Assembly: GCA_905480425.1 (NCBI GenBank)
Contig: CAJQQG010000005.1
Coordinates: 1-64,000, forward strand
Length of the DNA stretch: 64,000 bases
DNA from: an uncultured Flavobacteriaceae bacterium
GTDB lineage: Bacteria; Bacteroidota; Bacteroidia; Flavobacteriales; Flavobacteriaceae
Direction: 5' to 3'
Shown here: one piece after another, positions 13,447 to 22,232 of the stretch
Position numbering within the stretch: position 1 is the stretch's first letter
Layout of the letters: the number at the start of each line of letters is the position of its first letter
Program-made: the position numbers and the translations under genes
Notes under the pieces: generated by a model
The model's database searches: none
The model's input: the letters and a program-made list of their open reading frames with translations, nothing else
What the model was told of the DNA's origin: nothing

Positions 13447-15880
13447 AGATTTGATTCGTTACTTTTTATTACCTCATGGCCTCATTATTTTGGTTTTTGG
13501 ATTTTTATCACTTGCTTTTTATTATCCCTTATTAGGGGGGAAAACACTTATTCAGTCTGATATTCGTCAGTATCAGGGAATGTCCCGCGAGCTAAACGAC
13601 AATAGAACCGAAACAAGAGAAGAAACCTATTGGATAAATAATGCCTTTGGAGGAATGCCTACCTATCAATTGGGAGCTAAATATCCAGCAGATTTCTTAA
13701 GTCCTATTTATTCTTTTATTCGAATTTTACCTCGTCCAGCACACATACTTTTTTTGTATTTTATGGGTGCTTATTTATTGTTGTTAGTTGTTAGAATACC
13801 TTATCGAATTGCGTTTTTCGGTGCTTTAGCTTTTGGTTTTTCCACCTATCTTTTAATTATTCTTCAGGTTGGACATAACACAAAAGCTTTGGCAGTGAGT
13901 TTTTTTTCTTTTGTAATTGCGGGACTAATACTGTTGTTTCAAAAAAAATATTTCACTGGCTTTATTCTTACAACCCTAGCCTTAGGCATGCAGATCAGGG
14001 CCAATCATTATCAAATGACCTATTATTTGTTGTTATTGCTTGGAATCTTTACTATATCATATGGAATTAGTGCTTGGAAGGAAAAAAAAGTTTCTTCCAT
14101 TATTACGGCTCTTTCATTATTAATTTTATCTGGTATTTTATCTTTAGGGTTTAATGCAACTCCACTGTTAGCTACTGCAGAATATTCCAAATTCAGTACC
14201 CGTGGCAGCAGTGAATTAAAGCTTCAGCCTAATGGAACTCCAAAAGAACAAAGTAGTGGATTGGAATACGACTACATTACTGAATATAGTTATGGGATTT
14301 TTGAAAGCTTAAATCTTTTTGTCCCTAGAATTCAGGGGGGTGGTTCTAGTGAAAATTTAGGAAAAGAGCATGGTGTTTATGATTTTTTAAAAGCAAGAGG
14401 GGTAGGGCAAGATCAAGCAATTCAATTTTCTAAAAACGTACCAACCTATTGGGGTTCTCAACCAATTTTAGAAGCACCAGCCTATGTTGGAATAACTGTT
14501 TTGTTTTTTGCCCTATTTGCCTTATTTTTTGTAAATGGACCACTCAAAAATGCTTTAGCTATTGGTGTTTTATTCTCTCTTTTGCTCTCCTGGGGTAAGA
14601 ATTTTAATATACTCACACAATTATTCATCGATTACTTTCCTTTTTACAATAAATTTAGAGCGGTTTCTTCCATTCAAGTAGTTTTAGAACTTTGTATGCC
14701 CATTCTTGCATCTATGGGTTTGAATTGGATCTTTAGCAAAGCTGATTCAGTAAATGTTAAACGACTTTTAAAGGTGGGACTTCTTCCCACTGGAATTTTG
14801 ACTTTACTCTTGTTTTTTAAATCGTCATTTTCTTTTCTAGGATTAAATGATGGTTATTTTGAAGAAATTTATGGGGTAGATTTAGTTAATCAAATTGTGA
14901 GTGCTAGAAAATCTATTTTCAATCAAGATTTGGTAAGAGGAATTCTCTATTGCCTCGTTCTTATGTGCCTTGTTATTGTTATAAATGCTAATAAAGTAAA
15001 AAAACCTATTGCATTTATTATTGTTTTAGGAATTTTACTTTTTGACTTATTGGGAATATCAAGTCGATATATTGACTATGATGGATTTGTTTCAAAAAGA
15101 ATTGCTCAGAATTCCTTTAGGCAAACTACTGCAGATAAAGCCATTCTCCAAGACACAACCCATTATCGTGTTTACGAACCACAACTTGGATTAAACGGAG
15201 CTAGAACAGCTTATTTTCACAATACAATTGGTGGATACCATGGTGCTAAGCCTCGTCGTTTTGAAGAGTTAATTAATTATTATAATACCCATCAAATTTC
15301 TGGTATATTGGATATGTTAAATATTAAATACATTCTGTTTCCAAATCAAGAAACCGGAGCCTTAGAACCTTTGAAAAATCCTAATTTTTTCGGACCTGCA
15401 TGGACCGTTCAAACATTAATTGAAATGCCTACTGCCGATGCATTGCTTAATCGATTAAAAATAACAGATCTTAAAAGAGAAGCTCTTTTTATAAAGGGGA
15501 GTTTAGGCATCGATGTTGCCAAAGAATATAAATTAGATTCTTTAGCTACTTTAGATTTAAATACGATTACATCTAATAAAATAAATTATAGGGCAACCAG
15601 TTCTGTTTCACAGTTTATTGTTTTTTCAGAAATGTATTACCCTGAAGGTTGGACAGCAAAGGTTAATGGAAAAGAAACGCCTATCTACAATTTAAATTAT
15701 GTTTTACGTGGAATTTCTGTAGCTCCAGGAGTATCTGAAATAGAATTTGAATTTACTCCTCTCATTATAGCAAAAGGAACCACTATTCGATGGATAACAG
15801 TTTTTCTGTTTTTATTGAGTATTTTAACACTTGGATATTTTCAATTCCGTAAGAGAAAAATATTACAGGTATGGGGGTAA
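13430..15880 (+). CDS. YfhO family integral membrane protein
   Basis: The ATG at 13430 is preferred over the in-frame TTG at 13424, giving 816 aa. About a dozen hydrophobic helices cover residues 10-550, with an early conserved loop ETYWINNAFGGMPTYQLGA. A C-terminal periplasmic domain then ends with YPEGWTAKVNGKETPIYNLN and a last helix. YfhO proteins are GT-C-like membrane proteins implicated in glycosylation of teichoic acids or glycans in Firmicutes. In Bacteroidota the role is unproven. Its last bases overlap the flippase gene by 10 bp, which supports a joint function in surface glycan assembly. Confidence 0.85.
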   Translation: MKILNKDLIRYFLLPHGLIILVFGFLSLAFYYPLLGGKTLIQSDIRQYQGMSRELNDNRTETREETYWINNAFGGMPTYQLGAKYPADFLSPIYSFIRILPRPAHILFLYFMGAYLLLLVVRIPYRIAFFGALAFGFSTYLLIILQVGHNTKALAVSFFSFVIAGLILLFQKKYFTGFILTTLALGMQIRANHYQMTYYLLLLLGIFTISYGISAWKEKKVSSIITALSLLILSGILSLGFNATPLLATAEYSKFSTRGSSELKLQPNGTPKEQSSGLEYDYITEYSYGIFESLNLFVPRIQGGGSSENLGKEHGVYDFLKARGVGQDQAIQFSKNVPTYWGSQPILEAPAYVGITVLFFALFALFFVNGPLKNALAIGVLFSLLLSWGKNFNILTQLFIDYFPFYNKFRAVSSIQVVLELCMPILASMGLNWIFSKADSVNVKRLLKVGLLPTGILTLLLFFKSSFSFLGLNDGYFEEIYGVDLVNQIVSARKSIFNQDLVRGILYCLVLMCLVIVINANKVKKPIAFIIVLGILLFDLLGISSRYIDYDGFVSKRIAQNSFRQTTADKAILQDTTHYRVYEPQLGLNGARTAYFHNTIGGYHGAKPRRFEELINYYNTHQISGILDMLNIKYILFPNQETGALEPLKNPNFFGPAWTVQTLIEMPTADALLNRLKITDLKREALFIKGSLGIDVAKEYKLDSLATLDLNTITSNKINYRATSSVSQFIVFSEMYYPEGWTAKVNGKETPIYNLNYVLRGISVAPGVSEIEFEFTPLIIAKGTTIRWITVFLFLLSILTLGYFQFRKRKILQVWG

Positions 15881-17334
15881 TTGCTAAGCAGTCTATATAC
15901 AATGTTTTAAGTATTGCACTAGCTTTTATTATTGGTGCATTCAACATGTTGTTTTTATATCCTAAGTTTCTTGGAAAAGAGTTTCAAGGACTTATTGTAG
16001 CTCTTTTAGCAAATTCAAATCTAATTCAACCTTTTGTCTCTTTTGGAGTTCAACACACTTTAATAAAATACTTTAGTGATTCTAAAACTCAAAAACAACG
16101 TGATAGATTATTATGGTTCTCTTTATTGTTACCATTAGTTATTATTTCCATAATAATTCCCTTGTATTATTATTTTAATATTCAAATTTTAGATTTTTTA
16201 ACAAATAGCAATAAAACCGTACTGGGATTTCCAGTATTAATTCTTGCTATAGCAATTTCAACAGCTTATTTCGAAATCTTTTTCAGTTGGTTGAGGGTTC
16301 ATCTTCAATCTATATTTGGTAATTTTTTAAAAGAAGTATATCCTCGTTTTTTAACATTCATTCTACTCATTTCTTTTGCTTTTGAGTTAATAGGTTTAGA
16401 TAAATTTATTTTACTTTTAATTATAGGTTATTACCTCCGCCTTTTAATTATAGCTTTATATAGCTTTTATGTTTACACCCCAAAATTTGAATTTAAACTT
16501 CCACAGGCATGGCTTTCTATGTTGAGGTATAGCAGTTTAATTTTTCTTTCTGGGGCTGCAGCAAGTTTCATTTTAGACATTGACAAATCAATGATTTATA
16601 CCCTTACTTCAAATGAAAATGTAGCTTTCTATGCAGTTGCTTTATACATTGCGGCAGTTATTGAAGCGCCAGGAAGGGCAATGTTTCAGATCACAAGTCC
16701 TCTTGTTGCTAAAGCATTAAATGAAAATGACACTAAAAGACTGGAAGTATTATTAAAAAAAAGCAGTATTAATCTTATGATTGTTAGTGGCTTTGTCTTT
16801 TTAATTATCAACTTAAATTTAAATGATTTCTATTTGATTATTAATCAAGAGGGATATTCTTCAGCAGCTAGTGTTGTTATTATTGTTTCAATGGGTAAGT
16901 TTTTTAGTATGTCTATGGGATGCTTAAACAACATAATTAGTAATTCGAAGTATTATACTTACGTATTTTGGTTTTCCATTATCTCAGCCTTTTTAGCTGT
17001 TGTTTTAAACTATACCTTTATTGAATCCTATGGAATTATTGGAGCTGCGGTTGCTACTCTTATGGTTATTCTATTTATAAATTTATGTAAAATAGTTTTG
17101 GTAGCTATTTTATTTAAAATTCATCCATATTCAAAAAAATCTTTAGGTATAATGATGAGTTTAATGTTCATTTATTTAATAATATTCAATATACCTTCGA
17201 TTATTCACCCTATAATTTCAATATTCATAAGGAGCCTTTTGATTTTGGGACTTTTTATGGTTCCTTTATTCAAGTTTAAATGGTCAAGTGATATTGAAGC
17301 AATTTTTGCTAAAGTGAAATCACGATTATTTTAA
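15871..17334 (+). CDS. Lipopolysaccharide/oligosaccharide flippase (MATE/MOP superfamily)
   Basis: This 487-aa polytopic protein has about 14 predicted helices. The N-terminal motif FNMLFLYPKFLGKEFQGL and the helix pair around SGAAASFILDIDKSMIY are typical of Wzx-like polysaccharide exporters in Flavobacteriia. Such proteins move undecaprenyl-linked glycans across the inner membrane. It starts inside the 3' end of the YfhO gene (10-bp overlap), so the two are translationally linked. The last 9 bases overlap the convergent uvrA gene. The lipid-linked substrate cannot be deduced. Confidence 0.82.
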   Translation: MGVIAKQSIYNVLSIALAFIIGAFNMLFLYPKFLGKEFQGLIVALLANSNLIQPFVSFGVQHTLIKYFSDSKTQKQRDRLLWFSLLLPLVIISIIIPLYYYFNIQILDFLTNSNKTVLGFPVLILAIAISTAYFEIFFSWLRVHLQSIFGNFLKEVYPRFLTFILLISFAFELIGLDKFILLLIIGYYLRLLIIALYSFYVYTPKFEFKLPQAWLSMLRYSSLIFLSGAAASFILDIDKSMIYTLTSNENVAFYAVALYIAAVIEAPGRAMFQITSPLVAKALNENDTKRLEVLLKKSSINLMIVSGFVFLIINLNLNDFYLIINQEGYSSAASVVIIVSMGKFFSMSMGCLNNIISNSKYYTYVFWFSIISAFLAVVLNYTFIESYGIIGAAVATLMVILFINLCKIVLVAILFKIHPYSKKSLGIMMSLMFIYLIIFNIPSIIHPIISIFIRSLLILGLFMVPLFKFKWSSDIEAIFAKVKSRLF

Positions 17335-20106
17335 TTTATTGTTAAGGTAGTAACCGGTATGTGATTTTTTAATTTTTGAAATTTCCTCAGGAGTCCCCTG
17401 ACCCACAAGGTATCCCCCTGCATTTCCTGCTTCAGGACCTAAATCTATTAAGTGATCTGCGCATTTAATAAGATCCAAATTATGTTCTACAACCACTATA
17501 GTATGCCCTTTGTTAATTAGAAAATTAAAAGAAATTAAAAGTTTTTGGATGTCATGAAAATGAAGTCCAGTAGTAGGTTCATCAAATATAAAAAGCACCT
17601 TTTCTTTACTTGTTCCTTGACTAATAAAAGTAGCAAGTTTAATTCGTTGTGCTTCACCACCAGATAAAGTAGCAGAAGATTGCCCAAGAGTAACATACCC
17701 TAGACCAACATCTTGAAGAGGTTGTAGTTTTTGAATTATTTTTTTGGAATCATGGTTTCTAAAGAAAGATATCGCATCATCTACTGTCATCTCAAGAAGT
17801 TGATTAATTGATACATCTTTAAACTTTACTTCTTGAATTTCATTTTTAAAACGTCTTCCATTACAGTGATCGCATTCCAATACCACATCCGCCATAAACT
17901 GCATTTCAATGGTAATAGTTCCTTCCCCTTTACAGTTGTCACATCGTCCTCCATCTACATTAAATGAAAAATGTTTAGGTTGATAATTCCTGTTTTTAGA
18001 TAAACTTAATCCAGCATATAGAGATCTAATATCATCAAAGGCTTTTATGTAGGTAACAGGATTGGAGCGTGAAGATCTGCCAATAGGATTTTGATCCACA
18101 AACTCAACACCTTTAAGGGTACTTAAATCTCCCCTTAAATCAGTATAAGCACCTGGTTTTTCTGAATAGATATGAAAAAGTCGTAAGAGAGCAGGATATA
18201 GTATTTTTTTAACCAAACTTGTTTTTCCACTTCCAGAAACACCACTAATTACAGTAAGACATCCCAATGGTATTTCAATATTAATATTTTTTAAATTATT
18301 TTCTCTAGCACCAATAATTTCAATTTTTTTATTAGAGGTCCTTCTATTTAAAGGAACTTCAATTTTTCTGGTACTATTTAGATAATCAGCAGTAAGACCA
18401 TTACTTTTTAGAATAGTATCAAATGAACCTTGTGCAATTATTTTTCCTCCCAGTGTTCCAGCCTCAGGACCGATATCAATTATTTGATCTGCAGAATTCA
18501 TAATTTCTTCGTCATGTTCAACAACAATGACACTATTACCTAAATCTCGAAGTGTTTTCAATACTGTAATTAGCTTTTCGTTATCTCTAGAATGAAGTCC
18601 TATAGATGGTTCATCTAAAATATACATTGACCCAACAAGACTACTTCCAAGTGAAGTAGCTAATTGAATTCGCTGTGATTCTCCCCCAGAGAGCGTGTTT
18701 GATCTCCTGTTAAGCGTTAAGTAACCTAAGCCAACTTCTTTCACAAATTGAAGCCTACTATTTATTTCTTTGAGAAGACGTTTTGAAATTTCTTGATCTT
18801 GATTTTCAAGGTTTAACGAATCGAAAAATAAGGCTAATTCATCAATAGATATTTGTAACAAGTCTGGTAAGCTTTTATCACCTATTTTAACGTAGGTAGC
18901 CTCATCTTTTAAACGCGATCCTCCACACTGAAAACATTTTGTTTTTCCTCTATAGCGGGAAAGTAAAACACGGTTTTGAATTTTATAATTTTTAGCTTCA
19001 ATTTTCTTAAAAAAGGGAGTTATCCCTGTGAAATATGAGTTACCCTTCCATAATACTGCTATTTGTTCTTCTGAAAGTTCAAAATAGGGTTTGTGGATAG
19101 GAAATTCAAAACGATACGCATTATTAATTAAGTTATTATGGAATTTCCGCATACCAGTTCCGCGCCAAGGAACAATTGCATCATCATAAATAGACAAAGA
19201 AGTATCTGATATTACTAATTCAGGATCAATCCCAATAATATCTCCAAATCCCTCACAAGCAGAACATGCGCCTAAGGGATTATTAAAGCTAAATAAATGA
19301 ACGCTTGGTTGAGAAAATATAAGATCATCCATTTCAAACTTATTTGAAAAGTTATGCTGTTTTTTATCTGATAAATTTATAAGAGAGCAATAACCTTTAC
19401 CCTCATAAAATGCTATTTCAATAGCATCTGAAACACGGTTGTAAAAATCCTCTTCATGACGAATAATTAATCGATCAATCACCAAATCAAAGCTTTTTTT
19501 GGGTAATTGTTTTAATGAATCAATAGTAAAGACTTTTTCTTTGTAATAAATACGTGCAAAACCTTGTTGAATAAATATTTTTATTTTTTCCGCTAATGTC
19601 CTGTTGTGCTCCTCTATTATTGGCGCTAAAAGCAATAACCTGTCTCCTTCATTAGTGCTTTTGAGTAAATTAATTATGTCGGTTACATTATCTTTTTTAA
19701 CCTCTTTGTTTGATATGGGAGAATAAGTTTTTCCAATTCTTGCGAATAATAGCTTTAGGTAGTCATAAATCTCAGTTTTTGTACCCACTGTAGATCGTGG
19801 ATTTGAGGTATTTACTTTTTGCTCAACTGCAATGGCGGGTGAGAGTCCCCTAATAAAATCAACTTTAGGTTTATTGAGGCGACCCATAAATTGTCGAGCG
19901 TAAGAAGAAAGACTTTCAACATAACGTCGCTGTCCTTCTGCATAAAGAGTATCAAATGCTAAAGACGACTTACCGGATCCGGATAGGCCTGTTATTACAG
20001 TCAGTTTATTTCTAGGAATAGCAACGTCAACATTTTTTAAATTATGTAAATGTGCTCCTTTAATGATAATATGGGTTTTTGGATTATAGTCCAAAATGTT
20101 TTTCAT
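17326..20106 (-). CDS. uvrA: UvrABC excinuclease subunit A
   Basis: The ATG at 20106 gives 926 aa; an in-frame TTG lies four codons upstream and is less likely. UvrA recognises bulky DNA lesions and loads UvrB in nucleotide excision repair. Two ABC modules are visible: Walker A GLSGSGKSSL near the N-terminus and GVSGSGKTSLVK in the second half, each with an LSGGE signature (RRSNTLSGGESQR and SATLSGGEAQR). Zinc-finger cysteines appear as CSACEGFG, CFQCGG and the pair CDNCKG/CDHCNG. Length is normal for the family. Confidence 0.97.
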   Translation of the reverse strand: MKNILDYNPKTHIIIKGAHLHNLKNVDVAIPRNKLTVITGLSGSGKSSLAFDTLYAEGQRRYVESLSSYARQFMGRLNKPKVDFIRGLSPAIAVEQKVNTSNPRSTVGTKTEIYDYLKLLFARIGKTYSPISNKEVKKDNVTDIINLLKSTNEGDRLLLLAPIIEEHNRTLAEKIKIFIQQGFARIYYKEKVFTIDSLKQLPKKSFDLVIDRLIIRHEEDFYNRVSDAIEIAFYEGKGYCSLINLSDKKQHNFSNKFEMDDLIFSQPSVHLFSFNNPLGACSACEGFGDIIGIDPELVISDTSLSIYDDAIVPWRGTGMRKFHNNLINNAYRFEFPIHKPYFELSEEQIAVLWKGNSYFTGITPFFKKIEAKNYKIQNRVLLSRYRGKTKCFQCGGSRLKDEATYVKIGDKSLPDLLQISIDELALFFDSLNLENQDQEISKRLLKEINSRLQFVKEVGLGYLTLNRRSNTLSGGESQRIQLATSLGSSLVGSMYILDEPSIGLHSRDNEKLITVLKTLRDLGNSVIVVEHDEEIMNSADQIIDIGPEAGTLGGKIIAQGSFDTILKSNGLTADYLNSTRKIEVPLNRRTSNKKIEIIGARENNLKNINIEIPLGCLTVISGVSGSGKTSLVKKILYPALLRLFHIYSEKPGAYTDLRGDLSTLKGVEFVDQNPIGRSSRSNPVTYIKAFDDIRSLYAGLSLSKNRNYQPKHFSFNVDGGRCDNCKGEGTITIEMQFMADVVLECDHCNGRRFKNEIQEVKFKDVSINQLLEMTVDDAISFFRNHDSKKIIQKLQPLQDVGLGYVTLGQSSATLSGGEAQRIKLATFISQGTSKEKVLFIFDEPTTGLHFHDIQKLLISFNFLINKGHTIVVVEHNLDLIKCADHLIDLGPEAGNAGGYLVGQGTPEEISKIKKSHTGYYLNNKLK

Positions 20107-20183
20107 AGTCTTTTTCAAAGGCGCATAAATTACGATTTTTAAACCGCATTTTTACTGTCAAAAACACTAAAACAAACAATTTA

Positions 20184-20214
20184 TTGTTAATAACTTTTAA
20201 AAAATGTATATTTG
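20184..20214 (+). promoter_or_regulatory. Promoter of the ECF sigma factor gene
   Basis: A -33 TTG (20184-20186) and -7 TATATTTG (20207-20214) separated by 20 bp fit the housekeeping Bacteroidota consensus. The start codon is at 20298, leaving a leader of about 80 nt. Confidence 0.6.
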
Positions 20215-20297
20215 TACGAAATATCCATCATATAGCACAAAATTACTTTTTAATTATCACGAATTTTTAATGGCATTATTGCCAAAGTAATTTTATT

Positions 20298-20888
20298 ATG
20301 GATATAAATAACTCTTCTCAAGTTTTAGATGCAACTCTTGTTCAGGAATACATTTCAGGTTCTGAAAAAGCAATTGAAAAATTAATTAATAGACATCAAC
20401 TCAGGATCTTTAATTACATCAAATCTAAAGTTTTAGATCGTGATACCGCGGAAGATATCTTTCAAGACACTTTTATTAAAGTAATAAGAACATTAAAAAG
20501 CGGTGTTTATAATGAGGAAGGTAAGTTTTTGCCATGGGTCATGCGTATAGCCCATAATTTAGTTATTGACTTCTTTAGGAAAAGCAATCGTATTCCAACA
20601 ATTGAAAATAATGATGAGTATGATCTTTTTAAATTCATTTCCGATACTTCACCAAATATAGAAAGTATTCTCTTTCAAGATCAATTGGTGAAGGATTTGC
20701 AAAATTTAATATTAGAGCTTCCAGAAGATCAAAAGGAGGTGCTTACCATGAGGTTATACAGGGATATGAGCTTTAAAGAAATTGCTCAAAACACAAACGT
20801 AAGCATCAACACTGCACTTGGTAGAATGCGTTATGCTATCATTAATTTGAGAAAGCTTGCTGACGATCATCAAATTGTTTTAGAGTAG
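20298..20888 (+). CDS. ECF-family RNA polymerase sigma factor
   Basis: This 196-aa protein has sigma region 2 with DTAEDIFQDTFIKVIRTL (about residues 52-69) and the -10-recognition stretch FLPWVMRIAHNLVIDFFRKS. Region 4 is a helix-turn-helix, LPEDQKEVLTMRLYRDMSF then KEIAQNTNVSINTALGRMRY. No anti-sigma factor with a transmembrane domain is adjacent. Instead a 48-aa cytoplasmic ORF follows at 20937. The regulon and signal are unknown. Confidence 0.92.
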   Translation: MDINNSSQVLDATLVQEYISGSEKAIEKLINRHQLRIFNYIKSKVLDRDTAEDIFQDTFIKVIRTLKSGVYNEEGKFLPWVMRIAHNLVIDFFRKSNRIPTIENNDEYDLFKFISDTSPNIESILFQDQLVKDLQNLILELPEDQKEVLTMRLYRDMSFKEIAQNTNVSINTALGRMRYAIINLRKLADDHQIVLE

Positions 20889-20936
20889 AATACAATTTTA
20901 GAGTAATACTAGCGTTATTTAAATATAATTATTTAT

Positions 20937-21083
20937 ATGGCAAAAAATTACTCTGTTAATATTACCAATTCTTCATTAAAACAATTACCTCGGGAAATTG
21001 TAATAAAACGTATTATTGCTTTCTCTAAATCTTACAATAAGCAGCAAAAGGAAAGTGAACTTTTAAAAATATTAAAAAATTAA
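20937..21083 (+). CDS. 48-aa protein downstream of the ECF sigma factor
   Basis: ATG at 20937, TAA at 21081-21083. The product begins MAKNYSVNITNSSLKQLPRE and ends in a basic/amphipathic helix (KQQKESELLKILKN). It is soluble, with no signal sequence. It follows the sigma gene by 48 bp in the same direction and overlaps the convergent nth stop by 4 bp. A similar small ORF between a sigma factor and nth occurs in related genomes, as I recall. It could be a sigma-associated regulator, but nothing in the sequence proves that. Confidence 0.6.
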   Translation: MAKNYSVNITNSSLKQLPREIVIKRIIAFSKSYNKQQKESELLKILKN

Positions 21084-21730
21084 GATATCACTTTTTTAAG
21101 TAATGTCTTTCTTCCAATTGTTCTAGTAATTAGATCCTTATCAATATTCCAGCCTCTTGCCGGAGAATATTCCCTACCATACCATATAATCTGTAAGTGT
21201 AAATCATTCCACTTGTTTTCGGGGAAAAGACGCTTTGCATCACGTTCTGTTTGAACCACATTCTTCCCATTTGTAAACCCCCATCGATACATAAGGCGAT
21301 GTATATGGGTATCTACTGGGAATGATGGGACACCAAAAGCTTGAGCCATTACAACACTTGCTGTTTTATGTCCAACAGCAGGAAGTTCTTCTAACGATTT
21401 CAGATCTTGAGGAACTAATCCTTGATGTTTATTTAATAGTATATGAGATAATTCAAAAATTCCTTTTGATTTCATTGGCGATAAGCCAACTGAGCGAATA
21501 ATCTTTTGAATTTCATCAACACTTAGGGTAATCATTTTTTGTGGAGTATCGGCTCTTTTAAAAAGTTGTGGTGTTATTTTGTTAACCCTCACGTCTGTAG
21601 TTTGTGCAGATAATAAAACAGCAATCAACAGGGTGTAAGGATCTTTGTGATTCAAGGGTATTGGAATCTCTGGATATAATTCTTCTAAGGTTTGCATTGC
21701 AAAAGCAACTTTTTCTTTTTTTGTCATCAA
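21080..21730 (-). CDS. nth: Endonuclease III homologue lacking the Fe-S cluster
   Basis: This 216-aa HhH-GPD DNA glycosylase/AP lyase acts in base excision repair of oxidised pyrimidines. The helix-hairpin-helix LEELPAVGHKTASVVMAQ contains the catalytic Lys (K122), and FPVDTHIHRLMYRWG contains the catalytic Asp (D140). The usual C-terminal Cys-x6-Cys-x2-Cys-x5-Cys 4Fe-4S loop is absent: the sequence goes IIWYGREYSPARGWNIDKDL with no cysteine. As far as I recall, this cluster-less form is common in Flavobacteriia, so the enzyme is probably active. Confidence 0.92.
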   Translation of the reverse strand: MMTKKEKVAFAMQTLEELYPEIPIPLNHKDPYTLLIAVLLSAQTTDVRVNKITPQLFKRADTPQKMITLSVDEIQKIIRSVGLSPMKSKGIFELSHILLNKHQGLVPQDLKSLEELPAVGHKTASVVMAQAFGVPSFPVDTHIHRLMYRWGFTNGKNVVQTERDAKRLFPENKWNDLHLQIIWYGREYSPARGWNIDKDLITRTIGRKTLLKKVIS

Positions 21731-21761
21731 TAATAATTATCTTCGAAAATACTAAAACACT

Positions 21762-22229
21762 ATGATTATGAAGCCATTAAAAGTAGGGGAAATTCCATCT
21801 CCCTTTAACGTAAACGACCATTTAGGAAATCCACAAAGTTTGGAAAATTATAAAGGCTCTAAAGTTGTAATCTTTTTCTATCCTAAAGCAGATACTCCAG
21901 GTTGTACAGCAGAGGCATGCGACTTAAGGGATCATTACAAAGAATTAAAGGAAGCAGGTTATGTTTTGTTAGGGGTTAGCGCTGATACAGAAATAAAACA
22001 GAAAAAATTTTCTGATAAATTTAATTTACCCTTCCCTCTTTTAGCCGATACAGAAAAAACTATTTTAAATTCTTTTGGTGTTTGGGGCCCAAAAAAATTT
22101 ATGGGTAAGGAATATGATGGAATTCATAGAATGACATTTATTATTAATGAAGAAGGAGTGATTGAACATGTAATTGATAAAGTAAAAACAAAGACCCATG
22201 CAGAACAAATCTTAGAAATAGAGGATTAA
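21762..22229 (+). CDS. bcp: Thiol peroxidase of the Bcp/PrxQ type
   Basis: The protein has 155 aa from ATG at 21762; a second in-frame ATG two codons later is also possible. The thioredoxin-fold peroxiredoxin motif FYPKADTPGCTAEACDLRD holds the peroxidatic Cys48 and the resolving Cys53 within the same helix, typical of atypical 2-Cys PrxQ enzymes. These reduce hydroperoxides with thioredoxin. It is divergent from nth (31-bp gap), placing an antioxidant and a repair gene side by side. Confidence 0.93.
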   Translation: MIMKPLKVGEIPSPFNVNDHLGNPQSLENYKGSKVVIFFYPKADTPGCTAEACDLRDHYKELKEAGYVLLGVSADTEIKQKKFSDKFNLPFPLLADTEKTILNSFGVWGPKKFMGKEYDGIHRMTFIINEEGVIEHVIDKVKTKTHAEQILEIED

Positions 22230-22232
22230 AAA

